Shown in pieces: positions 1-6,328 of a DNA stretch of 43,003 bases (position 1 is the first letter of the stretch; each line of letters opens with the position of its first letter). The notes beneath the pieces are model-generated. The model was not told the DNA's origin and searched no databases. It was given only the letters and a program-made list of their open reading frames with translations. A program made the translations under genes and the position numbers. Source of the stretch: an uncultured Parvularculaceae bacterium (GTDB lineage: Bacteria > Pseudomonadota > Alphaproteobacteria > Caulobacterales > Parvularculaceae); assembly GCA_938015425.1 (NCBI GenBank), contig CALLPQ010000013.1, positions 1 through 43,003 on the forward strand. The letters run 5' to 3'.

Positions 1-156
1 TGGGAGATCGGTGATCTTTGCGAAGAAGCTGAAAGCTTTATCCGTTCCATGGAAGATAAACGTGAAAAACGGGTGGCCATGTTAAAATCACTACACAGCC
101 AGTTACCGGCGATGTTTGCTGAAATTGCCCGTTTGTGTGCTGGTGCTGCTGCATAA
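1..156 (+). CDS. 3' end of an unrecognised gene (partial)
   Basis: The window opens inside an open reading frame whose last 51 codons end in TAA at 154-156. The visible C-terminus is charged and probably helical, with a cluster of Lys, Arg and Glu followed by a short Ala-rich tail (LCAGAAA). I do not recognise a family. The gene upstream of rbfA in many bacteria is infB, but this C-terminus does not look like the end of IF-2. It lies 177 bp upstream of rbfA on the same strand, and three 12-bp tandem repeats follow its stop, so co-transcription with rbfA is possible but not shown. Confidence 0.55.
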   Translation, partial: WEIGDLCEEAESFIRSMEDKREKRVAMLKSLHSQLPAMFAEIARLCAGAAA

Positions 157-172
157 GTTCAGCCGTTAGATT

Positions 173-208
173 ATGTCCAGGTTTATGTCCAGGTTTGTGT
201 CTAGGTTT
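173..208. repeat. 12-bp tandem repeat, three copies
   Basis: The unit ATGTCCAGGTTT occurs at 173-184 and 185-196, and a third copy with two changes (GTGTCTAGGTTT) at 197-208. It lies just after the stop codon of the partial gene. No coding or regulatory role is evident. Confidence 0.8.
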
Positions 209-333
209 GCTACTCTAATCTCCGTTTATAATTCTGGAGTCAGGCTTTAGGTATGTAAGCGGATTTGCATTATTGATGCTTTTATTATCAAAAAATTCTT
301 TCAATCCGTTAGCGCTGCGCATAGATTGCAGCC

Positions 334-786
334 ATGATAAAAAACAACTCTTCAAAAGGCCGCTCTAAAGGGCCATCCCAGCGTCAGTTACGAGCAGGAG
401 AATTGATCCGCCATTCATTGGTGGAGATTTTACGCCGTGATGGTCTGCGTGAGCCAGCGCTTTCTGGTGTGTCGGTCACAATCAGCGAGGTTAAAACCTC
501 ACCCGATCTGAAGTTGGCAACAATCTATTGCATGCCCCTAGGCGGTGTTCATGCAGGCATAGATGAAGATGAAATCATTAAAGCGCTTAATTCGGCCTCT
601 CCGCATATTCGCACCCTTTTGGGGAAAATGATCGAAATGAAATACACACCGGCTTTGACTTTTCGCAAAGATGTTTCTTTTTCCGAAGCGGGGCGAATAG
701 ATGCGTTATTGGCGCGGCCCGAAGTTGCGCGGGATCTGGAAAAAAACAGCCCCCCCGATGGTCTTGACGAAAAAGACCAGACTTGA
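334..786 (+). CDS. rbfA: Ribosome-binding factor A (RbfA)
   Basis: RbfA is a cold-shock-associated maturation factor that binds the 30S subunit near helix 1 of 16S rRNA and supports late processing of its 5' end. The 150-residue product has the usual length and shape: a short basic Ser/Arg-rich N-terminus, then the type-II KH-like core. Visible landmarks are RQLRAGELIRHSLVEIL (about residues 17-33), the SEVKTSPDLKLATIYCMPLG strand (about 50-69) and TFRKD before DALLARP near the C-terminus. The ATG at 334 has no clear Shine-Dalgarno sequence. The gene precedes truB by 133 bp on the same strand, a very common rbfA-truB arrangement. Confidence 0.95.
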   Translation: MIKNNSSKGRSKGPSQRQLRAGELIRHSLVEILRRDGLREPALSGVSVTISEVKTSPDLKLATIYCMPLGGVHAGIDEDEIIKALNSASPHIRTLLGKMIEMKYTPALTFRKDVSFSEAGRIDALLARPEVARDLEKNSPPDGLDEKDQT

Positions 787-889
787 CGGTGAGGGGCATA
801 ATGCGTCATTAAAAACTTTGAACAGAAATTTATATTTAGGTCTTTATTCAAGTTTGGCGGCGATGGTTTCGCAAATTTTTTAACTAATT

Positions 890-919
890 TTATCATGGCA
901 TATTTTATCAAGGCATATT
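890..919 (+). repeat. 15-bp tandem duplication forming the truB ribosome binding site
   Basis: TTATCATGGCATATT (890-904) is followed directly by TTATCAAGGCATATT (905-919), which abuts the truB ATG at 920. The copies differ at one base. In the second copy the change gives AAGG (910-913), six bases from the start codon, a usable Shine-Dalgarno sequence. The first copy instead carries ATGG, out of frame with truB. Confidence 0.85.
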
Positions 920-1852
920 ATGGGTAGACGGAAAAAAGGCCGGCCAATCTCTGGCTGGATTATTCTTGATAAAGACTATGATGTTGGCTCGACAGAGGCC
1001 GTTTCAAAAATACGGTGGCTTTATCAGGCCCAAAAGGCCGGCCATGCCGGTACTCTAGACCCCCTTGCAACGGGCATATTACCCATCGCCCTTGGGGAAG
1101 CTACGAAGACCGTTCCTTATGTGATGGAAGCGCGCAAGACATATCGTTTTACCGCCAGATGGGGTGAGGCCACCAATACGGATGATGTGGAAGGGGAAAT
1201 TATTGCCACAAGTGATCATCGCCCGGAACGTGCGGATATTGAAGATATACTTGAAGATTATATAGGGGAGATAGAGCAAACCCCGCCGCAATTTTCAGCC
1301 GTTAAAATAAAAGGACAGCGCGCTTATGATTTGGCGCGGGCTGGCGACGAGGTAAAAATTGAACCGCGATGGATTACCATTCACTCCTTGAAACTCATTG
1401 ATATGCCCGATCAGGACCATGCGATTTTTGAGGCTGAAACCGGCAAGGGCACTTATGTGCGGGCTTTGGTGCGCGATATTGCGGAAGATTTGGGAACAAA
1501 GGGACATATTAAAGATTTACGGCGAACCGCTGTGGGTCCGTTTACACAAGAAAATGCGCTAACGGTTACTGATATTGAAAAACTTGAGGGGCAAGAGCGC
1601 GATGATTTGATTGCGGGGCTTGATCTGGCGTTGACAGGGCTTCCCGCCACGTCGCTTGACGGGCCACAAGCGATGCGCATCCAGCGGGGGCAAGAAGCCA
1701 TTGTATCAGCCAGTCAGGCAAAAGGGATCAGAGTAGATAATGTAGGTTTTGTTGAAACCGTTTTTGCAACTATGCATGGTCAACCCGTTGCCATCTGCTC
1801 ATTAGACGGATTAAAATTAATACCTGTAAGAGTTTTTAATCTGGTTGATTAG
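920..1852 (+). CDS. truB: tRNA pseudouridine(55) synthase TruB
   Basis: TruB isomerises U55 in the T-loop of elongator tRNAs to pseudouridine and also acts as a tRNA chaperone. The 310-residue product has the family signature GHAGTLDPLATGILP at residues 41-55, with the catalytic aspartate at position 47. Other landmarks are TPPQFSAVKIKGQRAYDLAR in the thumb region and GTYVRALVRDIAEDLG, followed by a C-terminal segment like the TruB C-terminal domain. The ATG at 920 has AAGG six bases upstream. The gene follows rbfA and is closed by the strong hairpin at 1921-1950. Confidence 0.97.
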   Translation: MGRRKKGRPISGWIILDKDYDVGSTEAVSKIRWLYQAQKAGHAGTLDPLATGILPIALGEATKTVPYVMEARKTYRFTARWGEATNTDDVEGEIIATSDHRPERADIEDILEDYIGEIEQTPPQFSAVKIKGQRAYDLARAGDEVKIEPRWITIHSLKLIDMPDQDHAIFEAETGKGTYVRALVRDIAEDLGTKGHIKDLRRTAVGPFTQENALTVTDIEKLEGQERDDLIAGLDLALTGLPATSLDGPQAMRIQRGQEAIVSASQAKGIRVDNVGFVETVFATMHGQPVAICSLDGLKLIPVRVFNLVD

Positions 1853-1920
1853 GTCTTGATTATTATTGTTCGGTTACTTTGTCTTGCTTACATTTATCTT
1901 TGTAAATTTTAAAAATAAAA

Positions 1921-1950
1921 AACCCGCCTCGTCATTTTGCGAGGCGGGTT
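1921..1950. terminator. Bidirectional rho-independent terminator
   Basis: An 11-bp perfect stem (AACCCGCCTCG at 1921-1931 with CGAGGCGGGTT at 1940-1950) encloses an 8-base loop. On the plus strand a T-rich tract follows. On the minus strand the A-run at 1911-1922 becomes the U-tract. It therefore serves truB from the left and the PEP-CTERM gene from the right. Confidence 0.93.
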
Positions 1951-1954
1951 TGTT

Positions 1955-2497
1955 TTAGGTTTTTTTCATTTTTGATCTAATGCTAGCCAGCCAAATTGCT
2001 AGAAGACCAGCCAACAAAATCATAAATGTTGATGGTTCCGGCACGTCCGTTGGCGGCGGCCCATCGGGAGGGGGTCCCTCTGGCGGAGGTCCCTCAGGAG
2101 GTGGCGCATCAGGAGGTGGCCCCTCTGGTGGCGGTCCTTCAGGTGACGGTCCTTCAGGCGGTGGTCCTTCAGGCGGTGGTCCCTCAGGTGGGGGGCCATC
2201 AGGACTCTCTGGATTATTTGGTGTATCTGTAGGCGGAGTACCTGGCGGCGCAGGAATGTTGGCAGGTGGGAAAAACCGCGTATTGAAGAACACCGGATTG
2301 GTGGGGGGAAACTGACCAAAGTTAAAATCATTCTCTTCTCCTGGTTCTAACGGATCGATAGGACTAGGAAGTGAATTTAAACCGGGAGAGGTCGCCCGCC
2401 GCGTTAATGGTATATCGCTAGGAGAGTAAGCTGCGATACGCCGGGGAACGGGGCGGGCATCTAAAAAGACCGGGTGGGTCTCCTTGTTGCCGCCGAT
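1955..2497 (-). CDS. PEP-CTERM sorting-signal protein, C-terminal part with Pro-rich repeats (out of frame with its N-terminus)
   Basis: This frame encodes a low-complexity Pro/Gly/Glu region of about ten pentapeptides of the PPPEG type. It ends in VPEPSTFMILLAGLLAIW and a basic tail (RSKMKK). That tripartite end (VPEP motif, one hydrophobic span, basic residues) is the PEP-CTERM signal recognised by exosortases in bacteria making extracellular polysaccharide. The frame is open from 2497 to the stop at 1955, but I find no ATG, GTG, TTG or CTG until a GTG at 2293, inside the proline-rich region. The 68 codons upstream are equally proline-rich. This suggests translation enters from the upstream frame (2461-2718) by a -1 shift, or that one base is missing. 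No exosortase gene is in the window. Confidence 0.75.
   Translation of the reverse strand: MGGNKETHPVFLDARPVPRRIAAYSPSDIPLTRRATSPGLNSLPSPIDPLEPGEENDFNFGQFPPTNPVFFNTRFFPPANIPAPPGTPPTDTPNNPESPDGPPPEGPPPEGPPPEGPSPEGPPPEGPPPDAPPPEGPPPEGPPPDGPPPTDVPEPSTFMILLAGLLAIWLASIRSKMKKT
2056..2203. repeat. 15-bp coding tandem repeat (PPPEG pentapeptides)
   Basis: About ten imperfect 15-bp units, of the form GGTCCTTCAGGCGGT on the plus strand, encode Pro-Pro-Pro-Glu-Gly variants (PPPDG, PSPEG, PPPDA) on the minus strand. Some neighbouring units are near-identical, so copy number may vary between strains. Confidence 0.85.
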
Positions 2498-2718
2498 TTA
2501 CTTGATTTCTGGCCTTCGCCTTCGCCGCAGCACCCACAATTTACGACAATGTCGTTGCGGATGTCACCGACTGCTCTGGCGTACCAATCTATAAATTCCT
2601 TATCGTTTGCTTTACCATTCGAGGAACCTGCGTCATTGTTTTTTTCAAAAACGCTTGTCCCTACAATAGCGCCAGCAATAATTAAGGATGCAATAATATT
2701 TGCAACACCATTACCCAT
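2461..2718 (-). CDS. N-terminal part of the split PEP-CTERM protein
   Basis: This frame encodes 85 residues starting MGNGVANIIASLIIAGAIVG, a hydrophobic export or anchor segment. A hydrophilic stretch containing a Cys cluster (NCGCCGEGEG) follows, and the frame ends at TAG (2461-2463). I prefer the ATG at 2718 to the one at 2724 because GAGG lies seven bases before it. The end of the frame reads TCT TTT TAG. Slipping back one base on the T-run gives TTT TTA GAT, which continues into the proline-rich PEP-CTERM frame. PEP-CTERM proteins need an N-terminal export signal, which this part would supply. A separate 85-residue protein remains possible. Confidence 0.6.
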   Translation of the reverse strand: MGNGVANIIASLIIAGAIVGTSVFEKNNDAGSSNGKANDKEFIDWYARAVGDIRNDIVVNCGCCGEGEGQKSSKSAATRRPTRSF

Positions 2719-2724
2719 ATTCAT

Positions 2725-3194
2725 ACCTCACTTGGGCTTCACTCGGGCCAAAATGGCCCTCATTGGGGAAATCCCGTACTAATAACTAGACTTAGCTATA
2801 AGTCGTCCCAATTATCATGCCAACGAAATGGCTTTGAATAAAGGGTAATTACGCAGCAGTGTGTGTGATTCACATCATAATTGGGCAATCTGGGGCGAAT
2901 CAAGGTTTGATAAACGTACCTATAGGGGTGTTTTCTACTGGGTTTTAGGATCTTTCAGGAATATTGTATCGGCGTGATACAATTATTGTGCTGGGGGCGC
3001 TTATTTTTTGGGGATATTTTTATTTTTTCCGAAAATTAGGCTGTTTTTAGGGTAAATAGGGGAAATATGTGCTGAATTAACACAATTTAGGAATTGCGCA
3101 TCCATATCCTACAGAATAGGCTACCAAATGGATGGGGACCATGATAATCTTTTGTTAAGTATTATAAAGGCGTTGCAAGAATAGTGGGTAAGGT
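2725..3194. other. Divergent intergenic region with operator-like palindromes
   Basis: This 470-bp gap separates the minus-strand PEP-CTERM gene from the plus-strand spmX-like gene. It holds a 21-bp dyad at 2963-2983 and a short dyad, TGTGATTCACA, at 2864-2874. I see no convincing gene or terminator; it probably carries both promoters. Confidence 0.6.
2963..2983. promoter_or_regulatory. Operator-like palindrome upstream of the spmX-like gene
   Basis: ATTGTATC (2963-2970) and GATACAAT (2976-2983) form a perfect 8-bp inverted repeat with a 5-base spacer. It lies about 210 bp before the spmX-like start and 240 bp before the PEP-CTERM start, so it could control either. The binding protein is unknown. 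Confidence 0.5.
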
Positions 3195-4166
3195 ATGAAA
3201 ACTGGTGATACCGGTCTGAACCTTATAAAAGGGTATGAAGGATTGCGTATGGCGGCCCATTACGCGCCATGTGAGCAATGGTCCGTAGGATATGGACATA
3301 CATCCACTGCCCGTCATGGGATGAGTGTTACCGAAGCGGATGCTGAACGCCTTTTAAAAGACGATGTCCAGCCACTAGAAGCGCTATTGGCTGAAACCGT
3401 CCTAGCCCCCATTAACCAGAATGAGCATGACGCGCTTGTGTCTCTAATTTTTAATATTGGAGAAGATAATTGGCGTCGTTCAACTGTGTTACGCAAGCTT
3501 AACGAGGGTGATAAGCTTGGGGCGGCCGCAGCATTTGAAATGTGGACACGGGCGAAAGTCAATGGGGAGCTCGTAGCTCTTGATGGACTTATTCGTCGAC
3601 GTGCCGCGGAAAAATCTTTATTTCTTATGCCGACCGATGCTTCATTGGTGGTGCCTACCAGCGATGTATTACCGGCAAAAGAGTGTGAGTTGATGTTGGC
3701 CAGTGAGGACGAAGTCGTCTCCATTCCCCTGTTGGATGTGGAAGAGGTAAAAGATCAACACAACCAATCTTTATCGATTGAGGAACGTGCGGCCAGATCA
3801 CGGGCACTTTATGCGGCGACCCAGTCTTTATCTGGTGATCCTACCAAGATGATTATTTCTAAAGCTGAAGAATATGCCGATATGGGAGTAACCATTGGTG
3901 CGGTTTTAGCGGGATTAATGGCTTTTGCGATGACTGTTATCGGCGCGGTGTTGTTGATGGGGCAACAATTCCCAGATATATCGGCGAAATTAGGATTGAG
4001 CTATGACCGTATGGCTTTGTTGTTCGAAAGCCTTCCCATGTGGTTGGCGGGTCTTGGCGCGGCCATGTGTTATTTTATTTTCTATATTCTTGTTAAACGC
4101 TCTGTGCGTCACGATTTAAAACGTCAACGTCACCGCGAAGTATCGCGGCTCAGAGTAGCGAAATAA
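3195..4166 (+). CDS. SpmX-like muramidase-domain membrane protein
   Basis: The 323-residue product combines an N-terminal GH24 (phage-lysozyme-like) domain (about 1-145), a linker (146-228) and two C-terminal membrane spans (about 232-255 and 282-301) ending in a basic tail. This is the layout of SpmX, the alphaproteobacterial polar scaffold that recruits the kinase DivJ in Caulobacter. The GH24 Glu is present (E15 in GYEGLR). The usual Asp (+9) and Thr (+15) positions read A24 and S30, so hydrolase activity is doubtful; SpmX proteins are known for an altered active site. NQNEHDALVSLIFNIG and DGLIRRRAAEKSLFL match the family core as I recall it. No holin, spanin or other phage gene is nearby, which argues against an endolysin. 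The ATG at 3195 has only a weak GGTAAGGT upstream. Confidence 0.78.
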   Translation: MKTGDTGLNLIKGYEGLRMAAHYAPCEQWSVGYGHTSTARHGMSVTEADAERLLKDDVQPLEALLAETVLAPINQNEHDALVSLIFNIGEDNWRRSTVLRKLNEGDKLGAAAAFEMWTRAKVNGELVALDGLIRRRAAEKSLFLMPTDASLVVPTSDVLPAKECELMLASEDEVVSIPLLDVEEVKDQHNQSLSIEERAARSRALYAATQSLSGDPTKMIISKAEEYADMGVTIGAVLAGLMAFAMTVIGAVLLMGQQFPDISAKLGLSYDRMALLFESLPMWLAGLGAAMCYFIFYILVKRSVRHDLKRQRHREVSRLRVAK

Positions 4167-4225
4167 GCGTAGCTAAATAAGCGTAACGAAATAAGAGTGG
4201 CTAAATAAGAATAACTAAATAAGCC
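4161..4225. repeat. 14-bp tandem repeat overlapping the spmX-like stop codon
   Basis: The unit AAATAAGCGTAGCT starts at 4161, 4175, 4189 and 4203, with a partial fifth copy from 4217; each later copy has a few changes. Each unit carries TAA. Because 14 is not a multiple of three, the stop falls in a different frame in successive copies. The stop codon of the gene (4164-4166) is in the first unit. Confidence 0.85.
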
Positions 4226-4389
4226 TTTCAATTTCATTTTAAAATAATCAGCCTGCGTTATAATCATATAATACATACTAAACCTGTGTCTTAAATTCAT
4301 TAAGCTTGTTTTATTTTGCCGAGCGCCAAAGTTTCCACAGGATGTGGGTTTTTCATTTCGTATTCCCCAAAGCGCTTTATCAAGTCAGT

Positions 4390-4821
4390 ATGACTTTGCA
4401 TTTGATAAAATTGAGTGTTGGTAGCCAGAGCGTTGAAGCCCTTGCGGATTGGGTGAAGTTGCGCGTTGCATCCAATAAAAAAAGTGGTTTTGGCGCATTG
4501 CATAGTCACGTCACGCGTATGCATCCACGAAGAGAGGCGGAGCTGTTAGAGGGAGGGTCAATCTATTGGGTCATAAAGGGTGTTGTGTTGTGCCGGCAAA
4601 AACTGGTTAGAATTGACCGCCAGATTGGGGAGGATGGTGTCACTCGCAGTGCTTTGATGATGGAACCCAAATTAATCCATACACAGCCGCAAATGCGCCG
4701 TGCCTTCCAGGGGTGGCGTTATTTGAAAGAAGAAGATGCACCACTGGATATAAATGATGGGCAAAACCAAGCCATCCCCCCTGAACTGCATATGGAGTTG
4801 GCGCAATTGGGGCTTTTATGA
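4390..4821 (+). CDS. DUF1489 family protein
   Basis: A 143-residue protein of the DUF1489 family, found mainly in Alphaproteobacteria and of unknown function. The family landmarks are MTLHLIKLSVG at the start, HVTRMHPRR, GGSIYWVIKGVVLCRQ and RAFQGWRYLKEEDAP near the end. The frame is open further upstream to 4306, but I place the start at the ATG at 4390 because family members begin with MTLHLIKL. No strong Shine-Dalgarno sequence precedes it. It stands alone between the 14-bp repeat array after the spmX-like gene and the next plus-strand gene. Confidence 0.88.
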   Translation: MTLHLIKLSVGSQSVEALADWVKLRVASNKKSGFGALHSHVTRMHPRREAELLEGGSIYWVIKGVVLCRQKLVRIDRQIGEDGVTRSALMMEPKLIHTQPQMRRAFQGWRYLKEEDAPLDINDGQNQAIPPELHMELAQLGLL

Positions 4822-4929
4822 TCCATTTGGTAATTTAAGTGCAGTCAAACAGGGGCTAGTATAAGCTAATGGGGCTGGCTTAAGGGGGTGTTTTGTGTAT
4901 AATTCAGGAAATTATATAAGGGCAGAGCA

Positions 4930-5757
4930 ATGGACATTAAAGTGGGTAGCCTTTTGGGTGGCTTTGTGGGCGTGGTTGGTGCGACCAGTGCAGCCTTCAT
5001 TTCCGGGAATGATCTGACGGGGAAACGATCATCGGCATCTTCACTTAGCGAGCAACATTTTTGTATGATTAATGATGCCCCTTTCTTTAATGAATTAAAA
5101 AAAGGGCAGTGTTATTCGGGGGCAATTTTACCCCAATTATATAAGCGGGACATCATCGATAATCAGGGAAACTCGGTTATTGTCACCATGTCATCCCCGC
5201 CAGCCTCTAGTGAAGCCTCTGATAATTGCCGTACTTGTAATGATTATTTGCGGATGACCCGCCTTGGTTGGTTTGCATTGACTAATCGTGACCAGCGCCG
5301 GGAGGAGTTCTTTTATCGTGCTTGCGGAATGTTGGAGTATTTGGAAAAAGGGGAGAAAGCCGAACAAAGTTTTTTCTCATCTTCAACCCTGAATGAAATT
5401 GATGCAGGGGCTATCAATAGGGCAAGTTTGCCGCAATTATCGGTTAGCGAGTCGGGCGCCACTGCGAATGGAAATGAGAATGTCGATCAGGAAGTTGGTT
5501 CATCACGTCAAGGGGAGACTTTGCGCCAATCAGGTGACGGCAGCTGGAAACTATCAATGCGGACCGCGTTAGGAACGCAGCATCTTACCATCCAACCTCT
5601 TTCCAGAGCTGATTTCAATGGGGATTCCGTTGAAGACATTTTGGTCTTTATCCACGCGGGCCTCGAACAGGGGACGGCTATTAATGGCACTTTGGGTTTA
5701 CTAACAAAAACATCATCCGATGGGGCTGTTCAATTTGTTGCTCAATCGAGTTCCTAA
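4930..5757 (+). CDS. Unknown exported or membrane-anchored Cys-containing protein
   Basis: I do not recognise this 275-residue protein. It begins with a hydrophobic, Gly/Ala-rich segment (about residues 6-25, GSLLGGFVGVVGATSAAFIS) that fits a signal anchor or signal peptide. Six cysteines follow in the first half, including CRTC, suggesting disulfides outside the cytoplasm. The middle is low complexity (Ser, Asn, Glu). Near the C-terminus RADFNGDSVEDILVF resembles a calcium-binding or VCBS/FG-GAP type loop. GGGCAGAGCA precedes the ATG at 4930. The first copy of the intergenic element begins 56 bp after its stop. Confidence 0.7.
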   Translation: MDIKVGSLLGGFVGVVGATSAAFISGNDLTGKRSSASSLSEQHFCMINDAPFFNELKKGQCYSGAILPQLYKRDIIDNQGNSVIVTMSSPPASSEASDNCRTCNDYLRMTRLGWFALTNRDQRREEFFYRACGMLEYLEKGEKAEQSFFSSSTLNEIDAGAINRASLPQLSVSESGATANGNENVDQEVGSSRQGETLRQSGDGSWKLSMRTALGTQHLTIQPLSRADFNGDSVEDILVFIHAGLEQGTAINGTLGLLTKTSSDGAVQFVAQSSS

Positions 5758-5812
5758 TTTGGTTGTTCAGTCGGTTTGAGGCAATTGCTTTGGTTGTTCC
5801 TTGCTCTAGAAA

Positions 5813-5990
5813 CTGAATCAAAACCCAAAACATATTCAGCTGACTGTAAATCAGACGTTCATTTCAACAGTTTTATACGTTTACGGCTCTATACCTAAAG
5901 CTAAAAGCCTTATACGTATCGGCTTGGGGCCAGCGAACGTCTGAATCACTAACTTTTAGGTCTTCTCTCGCTTTTTCGATTAGGGTCTTA
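5813..5990 (+). repeat. Intergenic element, copy A (possible structured RNA)
   Basis: This segment is roughly 70% identical by eye to 10985-11165 in the same orientation, with shared blocks such as TGTAAATCAGAC, TTCATTTCAACA and TCTTCTCTCGCTTTT. It can fold into nested stems: TCAGACGTTC (5851-5860) with GAACGTCTGA (5935-5944), ATACGT (5875-5880) with ACGTAT (5914-5919), and GGCT (5885-5888) with AGCC (5906-5909). It has no protein-coding potential. A small RNA, a mobile miniature repeat or a recombination remnant are all possible. Confidence 0.7.
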
Positions 5991-6168
5991 TGAGGCCAAT
6001 TTTAGACCAAATTATGTTGCAATAGCATCACATGTGGCAATAATGAGGCACACTATTACGGGAATTCGATTATTCTTATTGACCCTTGATAGGGGTTTTT
6101 GTTTACTGGAATTGTAAAACGCACGCAGAGGCGTAGGGGGCTGATCGTTTCTGGGAAGAAGCGCAAAG

Positions 6169-6210
6169 AAAAAATCCGCAGCGCGCTTATCCGCAGCAGC
6201 GGATTTTTTT
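6169..6210. terminator. Bidirectional terminator with two alternative hairpins
   Basis: AAAAAATCCGC (6169-6179) can pair with GCGGATTTTTT (6199-6209). A second ATCCGC (6189-6194) can instead form a tight hairpin with GCGGAT (6199-6204) over an AGCA loop. Both end in the T-run 6204-6210. On the minus strand the A-run supplies the U-tract for the glycosyltransferase transcript. Confidence 0.8.
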
Positions 6211-6328
6211 ATGGAAAATCGAACCGCTTTCGTTTGTAGGCTTGGGCTGCGAGGGTGCCCAGATTATTTACAGATAATTTCCATGATCACTAAGATAGCC
6301 CTTTATGGCGCTTCAACCAGCTGGATTT

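Larger units (their letters stand above)
5758..6328. other. Intergenic region with repeat element copy A and terminators
   Basis: This 571-bp gap lies between convergent genes. It contains an 11-bp direct repeat (TTTGGTTGTTC at 5758-5768 and 5789-5799), copy A of the ~180-bp element (5813-5990), a weak hairpin with a T-run (6082-6100) and a bidirectional terminator (6169-6210). I see no open reading frame worth calling. Confidence 0.7.

Noticed and set aside
1980-2315. Plus-strand open frame of 111 codons rich in Ser and Gly (SGGGP repeats)
   Set aside because: It is the mirror of the PPPEG repeat on the other strand. The minus frame ends in a recognisable PEP-CTERM signal and is followed by a terminator, while the plus frame has neither signal nor motif.
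2864-2874. CRP/FNR site TGTGATTCACA
   Set aside because: The half-sites TGTGA and TCACA are one base apart rather than six, so it does not fit a CRP site.
3195-4166. Prophage endolysin
   Set aside because: The lysozyme-like domain is phage-related, but there are no other phage genes, and the two C-terminal membrane spans fit SpmX better.
4161-4225. CRISPR-like array
   Set aside because: The units are 14 bp, directly adjacent and without spacers; there are no cas genes.
4306-4389. Upstream extension of the DUF1489 gene to 4306
   Set aside because: Family members start with MTLHLIKL, which begins at 4390; the extension has no family similarity.
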